This document shows positions 41,340 through 49,917 of a DNA stretch of 64,000 bases, one piece after another. The notes beneath the pieces are model-generated. The model saw only the letters and a list, made by a program, of their open reading frames with translations, was not told the DNA's origin and searched no databases. This DNA comes from Lewinellaceae bacterium. GTDB taxonomy: Bacteria > Bacteroidota > Bacteroidia > Chitinophagales > Saprospiraceae. Numbering within the stretch: position 1 is the stretch's first letter; the number at the start of each line of letters is the position of its first letter. The translations under genes and the position numbers were made by a program. The stretch covers positions 51,256-115,255 of the forward strand of contig JACJYE010000016.1 of assembly GCA_020636255.1 (NCBI GenBank), in the 5' to 3' direction.

Positions 41340-42506
41340 TTATTCCCCGAAGGCCAGGCAAACCGGTGTGGGGACGTTCATTTCACCCACGTATTCCGGC
41401 AGCCCGTCGGGCCGGATACTGAAGATGGTGATATTACTGCTATTCTGGTTGGCCACATAAATGTAACTGCCGTCGGGGCTGATAGTGAAGTTGCGGGGAA
41501 AATCGCCGTGAGTGGGCGTATGGCCGATGAGTGACAGGCGGCCATTAGCGGGGCTGACGGCAAAGGCCGCCAGGCTGTTGTGCCCGCGGTTGGAGCCGTA
41601 GAGGTAACGCCCGTCGGCGCTCAGGTGAATATCGGCGCAATAGCTTTCACTGGTAAAGCCTTCGGGCAGCGTGCTGATGGTTTGCAGGCTGTCGAGCCGC
41701 CCGCTGTCGGGGCTGGCGTGGAAAGCCGTGATGGTATTGCCGAGTTCGTTGATCACGTAGGCGAACCTGCCGTCGGGCGAGAAGGCCAGGTGACGGGGGC
41801 CAGCCTGCGGGGCTACCCGGGCAAAGCCTTCAGGCTGCAGCTTGCCCGCCGTGGTGTCGATGCGGTAGATCATGATCTTGTCGGTGCCGAGGTCGGGCAC
41901 GTAGGCGAAGCGCCCGTTGGGGGCGAGGAATACGGAATGGGGGTGCGATGATTCCTGGCGCGGGTGCGGCCCTTTTCCTTTCAGGTGGATCACTTCCGAG
42001 GCGGCGCCCAGCCCGCCGGTGGGCAGCACCGGGTACATGGCCACAACACCGCCGACGTAATTGGCCACGAAAATAAAGCGGCCCGATGGGTGTACACTTA
42101 CGTGGCAGGGTGCAAAAGAATAGGAAGGCTTCCGGTTGATGTATACCAGGCTGTCGCCTTGCCGGGCATAGGCATAAACATAACCCACGGAGTCCACATC
42201 GGGGCCGGTTTCGCTGACGGCGTAGAGGTACTTGCCATCGGCCGAGAGCGCTACAAAGGAAGGGTTGATGATATCCTTCGCAAGGGCCAGCTGCTCAAAG
42301 GCCGGCTGGCCCGGCGACAGGCCGAGCACGTAAATGCCATCGGCTTTGCCATCAACATGCCCTTCCTTTTTGGTGTAGGTGCCTGCAAACAGGCGGTTCT
42401 CGGTGCTCATCTCCTTTTTGTTTTCGCGGCCTATGCCGCTTTTGTCCTGCCCGCACGACCACAATAAGCTGGCTGCCAGGCCTATTAGTAAACTGTATCG
42501 CATCAT
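41340..42506 (-). CDS. Lactonase-family seven-bladed beta-propeller lipoprotein
   Basis: 388 residues with a lipoprotein signal (LLWSCGQD, Cys18). The body matches the 6-phosphogluconolactonase/YkgB propeller family: LFAGTYTKKEG at the start, repeated blades with LSADGKYLYAVSE, HPSGRFIFVANYVGG, HPHSVFLAPNGRFAYVPDLG, GPRHLAFSPDGRFAYVINE and ISPDGSYIYVANQN. The cytosolic enzyme hydrolyses 6-phosphogluconolactone, but an exported lipoprotein form is more likely to act on another lactone or to bind a ligand. Confidence 0.87.
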   Translation of the reverse strand: MMRYSLLIGLAASLLWSCGQDKSGIGRENKKEMSTENRLFAGTYTKKEGHVDGKADGIYVLGLSPGQPAFEQLALAKDIINPSFVALSADGKYLYAVSETGPDVDSVGYVYAYARQGDSLVYINRKPSYSFAPCHVSVHPSGRFIFVANYVGGVVAMYPVLPTGGLGAASEVIHLKGKGPHPRQESSHPHSVFLAPNGRFAYVPDLGTDKIMIYRIDTTAGKLQPEGFARVAPQAGPRHLAFSPDGRFAYVINELGNTITAFHASPDSGRLDSLQTISTLPEGFTSESYCADIHLSADGRYLYGSNRGHNSLAAFAVSPANGRLSLIGHTPTHGDFPRNFTISPDGSYIYVANQNSSNITIFSIRPDGLPEYVGEMNVPTPVCLAFGE

Positions 42507-42575
42507 TTTAGCGCTTTGTTTTGAATGCCCGCTAAAGTTAGTTAATTATGCTCTTAGCCATAGAATAACAGAAGC

Positions 42576-43265
42576 ATGAAAAACATCATTATCACCGGCG
42601 CGAGCCGTGGAATAGGCTATCAGGCTGCGCTGCAGCTGGCCCGGCAGGGGCACCGGGTGCTGGTGCTCTCCCGCAATGAAGAGGCGCTGCGGCAATTGAA
42701 AGCAGAGGCCGGAGAAAACCTGGATCACCTGGCCTTCGACCTGCAGCGCCCCGACGCCAGGGCCCTCCTGGAAAAGGTAAAACCGATGGGCCGGGTAGAC
42801 GTGCTGATCAACAACGCCGGGCTGCTGATCAAGCTGCCTTTCGAAGAGCTGACCACTACCGACTGGCAGCACATGATGGCCGTCAACCTTTACGGGCCGG
42901 CCCACCTGGCACAGATCCTGCGCCCATTCCTGGAAAAAAGTGAAAGAGCCCACATCCTCAATATCAGCAGCATGGGCGGGTACCAGGGTAGCAGCAAATT
43001 CCCCGGGCTGATGGGGTACAGCACGTCCAAAGGCGCGCTTTCCATTTTTACGGAATGCCTGGCCGAGGAATGGCGCGATAAGAATATCGCCTGCAATTGC
43101 CTGTGCCTGGGCGCCGTACAGACGGAAATGCTGGCACAGGCCTTCCCCGGTTATGAAGCTCCGCTCAGCAGCGATAAAATGGGCAGCTTTATTGCCTACT
43201 TCGCCACAGAAGGGCATCATTTTTTTAACGGCAAGGTGCTGCCGGCCGCGTTGTCTACGCCCTAG
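42576..43265 (+). CDS. Short-chain dehydrogenase/reductase
   Basis: 229 residues. NADP-binding motif TGASRGIGYQAA, NNAGLL, the catalytic Ser in LNISSMGGYQG, and YSTSKGALSIF with YxxxK. All catalytic residues are present. The substrate is unknown. It is divergent from the lactonase lipoprotein gene and lies 135 bp before the deiodinase homologue. Confidence 0.9.
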   Translation: MKNIIITGASRGIGYQAALQLARQGHRVLVLSRNEEALRQLKAEAGENLDHLAFDLQRPDARALLEKVKPMGRVDVLINNAGLLIKLPFEELTTTDWQHMMAVNLYGPAHLAQILRPFLEKSERAHILNISSMGGYQGSSKFPGLMGYSTSKGALSIFTECLAEEWRDKNIACNCLCLGAVQTEMLAQAFPGYEAPLSSDKMGSFIAYFATEGHHFFNGKVLPAALSTP

Positions 43266-43400
43266 GTAAGGCGCTGACCGTAGAAACTGTCCGCAACTTA
43301 CTAGTGGTGGGAGGTTGTACGATGATTTTTTTGGGCATTTGGCAGGCCGAACGAACTGGAATTGTATTTTTACACCTTGATTTTCAATAGAATCCCACAA

Positions 43401-44072
43401 ATGCAACACACAGAGCCTAAATTTGTCCCGTACAAGGGCATTCGCTATACCCGGCCGGAAATGCTGAACAGGAGCCGGGAGTTTTATCAATACATGGACA
43501 AACGCAGGACTGTGCGCGATTTTTCCAGCAAGCCGGTCCCAAGGGAGGTGATCGATAATATCGTGATGACAGCTTCCACATCGCCTTCCGGGGCGCACAA
43601 ACAACCCTGGGCCTTTTGTGTGGTTTCCAACCCGGATATCAAGAAGAAGATCCGGGAGGCAGCAGAAAAGGAAGAATACCTCAACTACCATGGCCGTATG
43701 TCGGAAGAATGGGTGCAGGATCTGCTGGTTTTCGGCACCGACTGGAACAAGCCCTTTCTCGAAACGGCACCCTATCTGATCGCCGTATTCAAAAAAGCAT
43801 ACGAACTGGAAGGGGAAGAAAAAAGAAAGAACTATTACGTCAACGAATCTGTAGGCCTGGCCTGTGGTTTTTTGCTGGCGGCCATCCACAACGCAGGCCT
43901 GGTGGCGCTGACCCATACACCCAGCCCCATGAACTTCCTGCAGGAAATACTGGGGCGGCCCGAGAACGAACGCCCTTTTCTGCTCATCCCCGTGGGTTAT
44001 GCAGCCGATGATGCCCGCATTCCCTGCCTTTCCCGGAAAACAATCGACGAGGTTTTGGTTTATTACGAATAA
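43401..44072 (+). CDS. Iodotyrosine deiodinase homologue (nitroreductase superfamily, FMN)
   Basis: 223 residues from the ATG at 43401. KRRTVRDFSSKPVP is the FMN-binding start of the superfamily, and SPSGAHKQPWAF and LGRPENERPFLLIPVGY match iodotyrosine deiodinases rather than general nitroreductases. E92, Y96 and K117 repeat the 4 and 21 residue spacing of the substrate-clamping Glu-Tyr-Lys of human (157/161/182) and Haliscomenobacter (91/95/116) enzymes. Reductive dehalogenation of halotyrosines is therefore likely. The NRDE gene follows 17 bp downstream and is probably cotranscribed. Confidence 0.85.
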   Translation: MQHTEPKFVPYKGIRYTRPEMLNRSREFYQYMDKRRTVRDFSSKPVPREVIDNIVMTASTSPSGAHKQPWAFCVVSNPDIKKKIREAAEKEEYLNYHGRMSEEWVQDLLVFGTDWNKPFLETAPYLIAVFKKAYELEGEEKRKNYYVNESVGLACGFLLAAIHNAGLVALTHTPSPMNFLQEILGRPENERPFLLIPVGYAADDARIPCLSRKTIDEVLVYYE

Positions 44073-44089
44073 AGCGGCTTTTGTAAACT

Positions 44090-44821
44090 ATGTGTACAGT
44101 GACTTACCTGCCCCAGGGCAAGGACGGCTTTATCTTCACCTCCAATCGCGATGAGGCGCCTCATCGTTCGCCTCAGCATATCAGCCGCATGGATGTGGCC
44201 GGGCAGCAGCTTGCTTTCCCGCGGGACGAAACGGCAGGTGGGACCTGGATCGCGATCTCCAGCGCCAACAGGCTGGCCTGTATCCTTAACGGCGCCTTCG
44301 AAAAACACGAACGGCGCCCTCCGTACCGGAGAAGCCGCGGGCTGATGGCCCTCGACTTTTTCGAGTTTACTTCTGCAGGGATTTTCCTGCAAGAGTATAC
44401 TTTTCTGGGCATGGAGCCCTTTACTATGTTGATCTATGAAAGGGGCAGCCTGACGGAGTTCCGGTGGGATGAACAGCAGCAACACATCCGCGTGCTCGAT
44501 CCCGGGCAGCCCTATATCTGGTCGTCGGCGCCGCTTTATACCCGCGATGTGCGGGAAAGGCGGGAAGCCTGGTTCACCGAATGGCTGGACGCCCATCCCT
44601 TTTTCCGCCAGGAAGAGATTCTCCGCTTCCACCATACAGCCGGCGAAGGCGACGCCTGGAACGACGTTGTCATGAATCGCAATAATATCGTGCGGACCGT
44701 AAGCGTCACCAGCGTTCTCAAAACCAGCAAAAGCATGGAAATGGCCTATCACGACCTGATCTCGGAGAAAATGAGCCACGAAAAAATCATGCTGAAAGGT
44801 GAAGTTTTGGGATCGCGTTAA
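44090..44821 (+). CDS. NRDE (TANGO2-like) family protein
   Basis: 243 residues starting with the invariant N-terminal Cys2, MCTVTYLP, and the family motif TSNRDEAPHR. Later blocks are FPRDETAGGTWIAIS and CILNGAF. The N-terminal Cys suggests an Ntn-hydrolase-type nucleophile once Met1 is removed. Human TANGO2 has been linked to heme handling, but bacterial function is open. Its last 23 bp overlap the start of the ATP-grasp gene, so translation is coupled. Confidence 0.88.
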   Translation: MCTVTYLPQGKDGFIFTSNRDEAPHRSPQHISRMDVAGQQLAFPRDETAGGTWIAISSANRLACILNGAFEKHERRPPYRRSRGLMALDFFEFTSAGIFLQEYTFLGMEPFTMLIYERGSLTEFRWDEQQQHIRVLDPGQPYIWSSAPLYTRDVRERREAWFTEWLDAHPFFRQEEILRFHHTAGEGDAWNDVVMNRNNIVRTVSVTSVLKTSKSMEMAYHDLISEKMSHEKIMLKGEVLGSR

Positions 44822-45878
44822 CCAGCGCCCGTTCTGGGCCAAACTGCTGAACTGGGAGTACTGGCCGGGCAAGGCGTTCTACTATCCGCTCATTCCGCAT
44901 ATTCTCATGCTCATGTTGCGGGCGCGGCACATCTGCTTTTTTACGGCTGCCAACCCGGGGATCTATACCGGTGGGCTGGGGCTGGAGTCCAAGTTTGACA
45001 CCCTGCGTAAAATACCGGAGCCCTACCGCCCCAAATCCTGCCTCATCCCCTCTGGCACGCCTTTTGGAGAAGTCTTGGCCGAGCTTGCCGCTACGGGTAT
45101 TACTTTCCCCCTCATCGCCAAGCCCGACCTCGGCTTTCGGGGTTTTTTGGTCAGTAAACTGGATACCGAACCGGAGCTCAGGGCTTACCTTTCAAAATAC
45201 CCCATCGATATTATCCTGCAGGAGTACCTCCGCTTTCCGGAAGAAATAGGGGTGCTGTATTACCGGCTGCCCGACACCGGTGAGGAGGGTATAAGTTCCA
45301 TCACTACCAAAGAGTTCCTGTACGTTACCGGCGACGGGCGGGCGACGGTGCTGGAGCTCATCCGGGAAAAGGCCCGCGCACACCTGCAGCTGGAGCGCAT
45401 TCGTGCCCAGCATCCGGAATTGCTGTTGCAGGTGCCGGCAGCGGGAGAGCGCATCACCCTCGGCATCGTCGGCAACCACTCCAAAGGCACCCGCTTTATC
45501 AACAGCACCGGCCAGGCCGACGAAGGGATACTGAAGACGATAAGCCGGCTGGCGCGGCAGGTCGACGGTTTCTACTACGGCCGCTTCGACCTCAAATGCA
45601 CCAGCTTCGACTCCCTGCGCACGGGCGAGGGCATCAAGATCATCGAACTGAACGGCGTGTGTTCAGAGCCTACCCATATCTACGACCCACAGCGCGGCAC
45701 CTATTTCTCCGCCCTGCGCGATATCGCCTACCACTGGAGCCTCATCAGCCGCATTGCCCGGGCTAACCACAGGCGTGGCACGCCTTATATGGAAGTGCGC
45801 AAGCTGGCCCGTGCTTTTCTCGATCTCTTCGCCTACCAGCGTATGATCGCGGATGTTGAACGGGGGGAGAAGAGGTAA
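44799..45878 (+). CDS. ATP-grasp domain protein (D-Ala-D-Ala ligase-like)
   Basis: 359 residues from a GTG at 44799 that overlaps the NRDE gene by 23 bp. ATP-grasp features are FPLIAKPDLGFRGFLVSKL (nucleotide-binding strands), IILQEYLRFPEEIGVLYYRL, and the metal-binding end FYYGRFDLKCTS with IKIIELNGVCSEPTHIYDP. These enzymes join a carboxylate to an amine or thiol through an acylphosphate. The same NRDE/ATP-grasp pairing may form one pathway. Substrates are unknown. Confidence 0.82.
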   Translation: MKFWDRVNQRPFWAKLLNWEYWPGKAFYYPLIPHILMLMLRARHICFFTAANPGIYTGGLGLESKFDTLRKIPEPYRPKSCLIPSGTPFGEVLAELAATGITFPLIAKPDLGFRGFLVSKLDTEPELRAYLSKYPIDIILQEYLRFPEEIGVLYYRLPDTGEEGISSITTKEFLYVTGDGRATVLELIREKARAHLQLERIRAQHPELLLQVPAAGERITLGIVGNHSKGTRFINSTGQADEGILKTISRLARQVDGFYYGRFDLKCTSFDSLRTGEGIKIIELNGVCSEPTHIYDPQRGTYFSALRDIAYHWSLISRIARANHRRGTPYMEVRKLARAFLDLFAYQRMIADVERGEKR

Positions 45879-45879
45879 A

Positions 45880-45896
45880 CTCCAAACAAGCTCTTA
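45880..45896. repeat. End fragment of the AGAGCTTG hairpin family
   Basis: CTCCAAACAAGCTCTTA, starting 1 bp after the ATP-grasp stop. Its last three bases are the minus-strand TAA stop of the VOC gene. Confidence 0.55.
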
Positions 45897-46253
45897 ACCC
45901 TCAACCCTGCCCGGTTCGATCAGGCCCCATAAGTTGCCGTAGAGGCCTTCCAAGACGGCGACGGTGCCGAAGGTTTCGACGCTGGGAGGGCGGACGGCCG
46001 AGATGCCGTGGCGGAGGAGGCTCTGGTAGTCCCGCTCGAAATTATCCGTGTGCAGGAACAGGAAGACCCGGCCGCCAGTTTGATTGCCCACGCGGCTGCG
46101 CTGTTCCTCCGTAGCGGCTTTGGCCAGCAGAAGGCGGCAGCCTTCGGAGCCCGGCGGAGCCACGACAACCCACCGTTTGGCGCCGCCCAGGGGGGTATCT
46201 TCGATGAGGGTGAAATTCAGTTTTTCAGGTAGGTGGAAGGGTATTGCCTCCAA
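45894..46253 (-). pseudogene. VOC (glyoxalase-like) family gene, 5'-truncated
   Basis: 119 codons reading a VOC half-domain pair from KLNFTLIEDTPLGGAKRWV through VFLFLHTDNFERDYQSLL to LEGLYGNLWGLIEP. The usual first strand and its metal-ligand region (about 20 residues) are missing. The only start is a TTG at 46253; in-frame codons continue upstream to a TGA at 46311 without ATG or GTG and do not resemble VOC sequence. Either the 5' end was lost or translation starts at TTG with a defective first strand. Confidence 0.55.
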
Positions 46254-46363
46254 TAAAAAAACACTACTGCTTACGCTCTCAAACCTGCCAATTACACAAG
46301 AGCAGGTGCGTCAAAACCCTGAGGTAAATAACTTGCATCGAGAAAGGCAGGAAACATACCACC

Positions 46364-48151
46364 ATGGAACCCATTACGCACAGCCGACACATCTACCTCG
46401 CTATTTTACCTTTTCAGGCCTTGTCCGACGATGCCAGGGTTGGCATGTTCTGCCACGGCCTTGCCATGGACGTCATCGCCGACCTCTCCCGTTTCCGTTC
46501 ATTCCGCATTCTGGCTTATGATGCCATGAAAGGGCTGTCTCATCAGGCAGTTACCGACAGCCCGGCATTGCAGGGGCGACAGCTCGATTATATCCTTAAA
46601 GGGCTGGTACGGCAGCAGGGAGACAAACTACTGTTCAACCTGCAGCTGGTACAGGCCCGGCAGAACCGGCTGGTATGGGCGGAGAAGTTCAGCGGCGGCT
46701 TCGAAGAGCTCTTTCAGATCCAGGAATACATCGTCGAAAAAATGGCGGTATCGTTGCAGCATTTTGTGGATCACGACCTGCTGAGCGAGATACGCAAGAA
46801 GCCCCTGACCAGCCTCAATGCTTACGAATGCTGGCTGAGAGGGTTTCAGGAACTGAAAAAGGGCACGCTGGAGGCCGATGAACAGGCCCGGGCGTACTTC
46901 CTGCAGGCCATGGACATCGACCCACACTACCCGCGCGCCTATACGGGCATGTCGCTGTCTTTTTTTAATGAATGGAGCTGCCAGCTCTGGCACCGTTGGG
47001 ATGTGAGCAGGAACGGGGCCTTCGAATGGGCTCAGAAAGCCCTGGAGCTCGACGAGTGGGACCATGTAAGCAACGCCATCCTCGGGCGGATCTACGTCTT
47101 CAACGGCGAATATGAAAAGGCAGAGCAATCCCTGCGCAAATCCCTGCGCATCAATCCCAACGACCCCGACACCCTCGTGTATATCACTGTGGGGCTGGCC
47201 TACCTGGGCTATCTGGATGAGGCCCTGGAGCACTACGAAAGGGCGAAACACCTCAACCCGGGCCAGAACCTGGCAGGCTGCGGTGCTTTCATCCACCTGG
47301 AGCTGGGGCATTACGAAGAAGCGATCGCGCTGGCCGAGCAACAGGAGGCGGGCAAAGGCTGGGTCGATTTTCCAGCCTATAAGGCCGCCGCCTATTATAT
47401 GAAAGGTAGCCTTGACAAGATGCACGCCAGCTGGCAGGAATTCCTGAACGACTTTTCGCAGAAGGTCAACTGCGGCCGCCCGGCTGATACGGCTACGGCC
47501 CTGAAGTGGATGATCGATGTCAACCCTTACCGGGGAGCTACCCGGCTGCAACCCTTCTGGGAGTACATGGGGCAGGCGGGGTTGGTGGAGCTCCGGGCCG
47601 CCGAGCCGCCCCCGCCCCTGGCCCATGCCAACCGCTTTTACGAGGAACGAGGAGGCCTTTGGGCCCTGGCATTCGGCGGCAAACAGGTGCAACTCGCAGG
47701 TGTAAAAGGCCTTCACGACCTTGCCCGCTTGCTGAGCGGCCCCAACGAGCCCATCCATTGTACTGAACTGATGGGCGCTCTGGCCCTGGAAGACGGCGGC
47801 GGCGTCTTTGACGAAAAGGCTAAAGCGGCATATCACAAGCGGATACTCGAACTACAGGAAGAGATCGAAGAAGCGGAAGCCAACCTGAACAGCAGCCGAT
47901 TGGCAGCCCTCCAGGAGGAATACGATAAGCTCCTCGAACACCTCAGCCAGGCCATCGGCAAAGGCGGCAAAACCCGCAGAGCGGCCAGTTCGGTAGAAAA
48001 ATGCCGCGCAGCCGTTACCTGGCGCATCCGAAGCGCCATCAAAAAGATCAGCACTGCACACCCTGCTCTGGGCAAACACCTGGAGGTTTCGGTCAAAACA
48101 GGCGTTTTCTGCGAATATGCGCCGGAATATGAGGTGGACTGGATGCTGTAA
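46364..48151 (+). CDS. TolB-N/TPR signalling protein with cyclase-associated C-terminal domain
   Basis: 595 residues. Residues ~10-125 form the TolB-N/FlgO-like module (YLAILPFQALSDDARVGMF, LDYILKGLVRQQGDKLLFNL, RLVWAEKFSGGFEELFQIQE) that normally follows adenylate cyclase or OmpR domains. TPR units cover ~140-370 (AYFLQAMDIDPHYPRAYTGM, LRKSLRINPNDPD). Residues ~425-590 match the C-terminal module found in LuxR/guanylate-cyclase-type regulators (GLWALAFGGKQVQLAGVKG, RLAALQEEYDKLLEHL, RAAVTWRIRSAIKKI). No cyclase or DNA-binding domain is present, so it is a sensor-like protein without a known output. Confidence 0.8.
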   Translation: MEPITHSRHIYLAILPFQALSDDARVGMFCHGLAMDVIADLSRFRSFRILAYDAMKGLSHQAVTDSPALQGRQLDYILKGLVRQQGDKLLFNLQLVQARQNRLVWAEKFSGGFEELFQIQEYIVEKMAVSLQHFVDHDLLSEIRKKPLTSLNAYECWLRGFQELKKGTLEADEQARAYFLQAMDIDPHYPRAYTGMSLSFFNEWSCQLWHRWDVSRNGAFEWAQKALELDEWDHVSNAILGRIYVFNGEYEKAEQSLRKSLRINPNDPDTLVYITVGLAYLGYLDEALEHYERAKHLNPGQNLAGCGAFIHLELGHYEEAIALAEQQEAGKGWVDFPAYKAAAYYMKGSLDKMHASWQEFLNDFSQKVNCGRPADTATALKWMIDVNPYRGATRLQPFWEYMGQAGLVELRAAEPPPPLAHANRFYEERGGLWALAFGGKQVQLAGVKGLHDLARLLSGPNEPIHCTELMGALALEDGGGVFDEKAKAAYHKRILELQEEIEEAEANLNSSRLAALQEEYDKLLEHLSQAIGKGGKTRRAASSVEKCRAAVTWRIRSAIKKISTAHPALGKHLEVSVKTGVFCEYAPEYEVDWML

Positions 48152-48262
48152 GCCCCTTTCCCCTTACAACGTAAGGTGGGAACTTACGCCTATAAGGGTG
48201 TAAGTTGATCCGAAACGGATATCCCGAAGCACTGGGTATCCATCACCTAAACCGAATGTATC
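48152..48262. other. Intergenic region with short palindrome
   Basis: AACTTAC (48181-48187) and GTAAGTT (48200-48206) form an inverted repeat upstream of the hydroxylase gene. No promoter match was found. Confidence 0.3.
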
Positions 48263-49027
48263 ATGCCTACACCACTTGAAATCCTGTTAGGCCCCATTTC
48301 GCTGGTGGCCATTGCGACGTACCTCGGCCTGATGGCGTGGGAAGCCCGTTATCCGGCCCGTGAATTGCCTTACGTCCGGCATTGGAAGTTAAAAGGGCTT
48401 CTGTCCTTTGGGGTATATTTTTACCTGTCTTCCTACCTGCCGCTGCTCATCGACCCCGTGCTGTTGCCGTACCGCCTGTTTGACCTTGCGGGCCTTGGCA
48501 CGGTAGGCGGGGCGGCGGCCGGCATCCTGCTCTATGAGTTCGTCCTGTACTTTTGGCACCGCAGCTTGCACCGCTCTGATCTGTTGTGGCGCACCTTTCA
48601 CCAGATGCACCATAGTGCCGAACGCCTGGACACCTACGGGGCCTTTTTCTTCAGCCCATTGGATATGGCAGGGCTGACGACGCTTGGCAGCATCTGTTTT
48701 GCCCTGATCGTGGGCCTGAGCCCCCAGGCCATCACAGTAGTACTGCTGGTAACGAACTTCCTGGGCATCTTCCAGCATGCCAATATCCGAACGCCGCATT
48801 GGCTGGGGTATCTCATCCAGCGGCCGGAAAGCCATACCGTGCACCATGCTCAGGGCATTCACCGGCATAACTACTCCGACCTGCCGATTTTCGATATTCT
48901 TTTCAACACCTTTTACAACCCCAACGGTTATGAACACGAGACGGGCTTTTATCCTGGTTCTACCAGCCGGATAGTGGATATGCTTTTGTTCCGTGACATC
49001 AGTCAATCACCTGACAGGGCAAAGTGA
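48263..49027 (+). CDS. Sterol desaturase/fatty acid hydroxylase family protein
   Basis: 254 residues with four or more hydrophobic segments and the three histidine clusters of the di-iron family: WHRSLHRSDLLWRTFHQMHH, FQHANIRTPHW and ESHTVHHAQGIHRHN. These ligate a membrane di-iron centre that hydroxylates or desaturates lipids. In Bacteroidota related genes act on fatty acids or carotenoids, and the substrate here is not assigned. The GNAT gene follows 26 bp downstream. Confidence 0.9.
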   Translation: MPTPLEILLGPISLVAIATYLGLMAWEARYPARELPYVRHWKLKGLLSFGVYFYLSSYLPLLIDPVLLPYRLFDLAGLGTVGGAAAGILLYEFVLYFWHRSLHRSDLLWRTFHQMHHSAERLDTYGAFFFSPLDMAGLTTLGSICFALIVGLSPQAITVVLLVTNFLGIFQHANIRTPHWLGYLIQRPESHTVHHAQGIHRHNYSDLPIFDILFNTFYNPNGYEHETGFYPGSTSRIVDMLLFRDISQSPDRAK

Positions 49028-49053
49028 GGGTGCAAACCTAAAAACTCATAATC

Positions 49054-49881
49054 ATGACAAAGCAAATCAAGTACCTGCCCATCACCTTTGGGCGCGACAT
49101 GGAAAACCAGGAAATAAGCTACTTTAGCGAGCACTACCGGGCTTTGCCCAGAGGAGTAGCTACCCGGCTTGGCGTTGCTGCCCACACGCTCGGCCAGGGT
49201 ACTGCCCTGATCGTTTCGGATGTAGACGTGCTTGCGTTCAACCGCGTGATAGGCCTGGGGCTGGACGCCCCTGCCACCGAAGCCCAGCTCGACGAATTGA
49301 CCGGGTTGTATGAGGCTGCCGGTACTTCCCGCTTTTTTATCCAGCTCAGCAAGATCGCCGAGCGGCCGGCCCTGCTTCACTTATTGGAGGCCAAAGGTTT
49401 CAGCCATTACAACAACTGGGCCAAACTGTACCGCCGTGTACAGCCGCTGCCCGAAATACAGACGGGCCTGCGCGCCGCCACTATCGGCGCCGGCAGCAGG
49501 GATACTTTTGCCGATGTCATCCTCCGGAGCTTCCAATGGCCCGAAGCCCTGCGCCCGCTACTGGCCAATCCGGTGGGGCGCCCTGGCTGGAAGCACTACC
49601 TGGCCTACGACGGGCAGGAACCGGTAGCTGCTGCAGCGCTCTTCATGAGGGGCAAACTGGCCTCGCTGGCCTTTGCGGCCACCCTGCCGGAGTATCGTGG
49701 CCGCGGCGTTCAACAGGCGCTCATCGCCCGCCGCCTGCGCGATGCGTACGAGGCCGGCTGCCGGTGGGCTGTGGCGGAAACGGCGGAAGACAGGCCGGAA
49801 CGGCCAGCGGCTTCCTATCGGAATATGCGCCGCATGGGTTTCGAGCTGGCGTATCTGCGGCCGAACTATCTCAGAACCTGA
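49054..49881 (+). CDS. GNAT-family N-acetyltransferase
   Basis: 275 residues. The C-terminal GNAT domain (~140-275) has the acetyl-CoA motif ATLPEYRGRGVQQALIARRL and the closing NMRRMGFELAYLRPNY. The N-terminal half (SEHYRALPRGVATRLGVAAH and LVSDVDVLAFNRVIGLGL) is a second, degenerate GNAT-like region, as in tandem-GNAT proteins. Acceptor unknown. Cotranscription with the hydroxylase gene upstream is likely. Confidence 0.85.
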   Translation: MTKQIKYLPITFGRDMENQEISYFSEHYRALPRGVATRLGVAAHTLGQGTALIVSDVDVLAFNRVIGLGLDAPATEAQLDELTGLYEAAGTSRFFIQLSKIAERPALLHLLEAKGFSHYNNWAKLYRRVQPLPEIQTGLRAATIGAGSRDTFADVILRSFQWPEALRPLLANPVGRPGWKHYLAYDGQEPVAAAALFMRGKLASLAFAATLPEYRGRGVQQALIARRLRDAYEAGCRWAVAETAEDRPERPAASYRNMRRMGFELAYLRPNYLRT

Positions 49882-49917
49882 CAACAGGATGTGTTCAGCA
49901 ACCAAATCGCAATAACC

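Noticed and set aside
42546..43916. A 456-codon minus-strand open frame over the SDR and deiodinase genes
   Set aside because: Both plus-strand genes have full catalytic motifs. The antisense frame crosses two genes and shows no family features.
46628..47836. A 402-codon minus-strand open frame
   Set aside because: Shadow of the TolB-N/TPR gene, whose repeats and C-terminal module are unambiguous.
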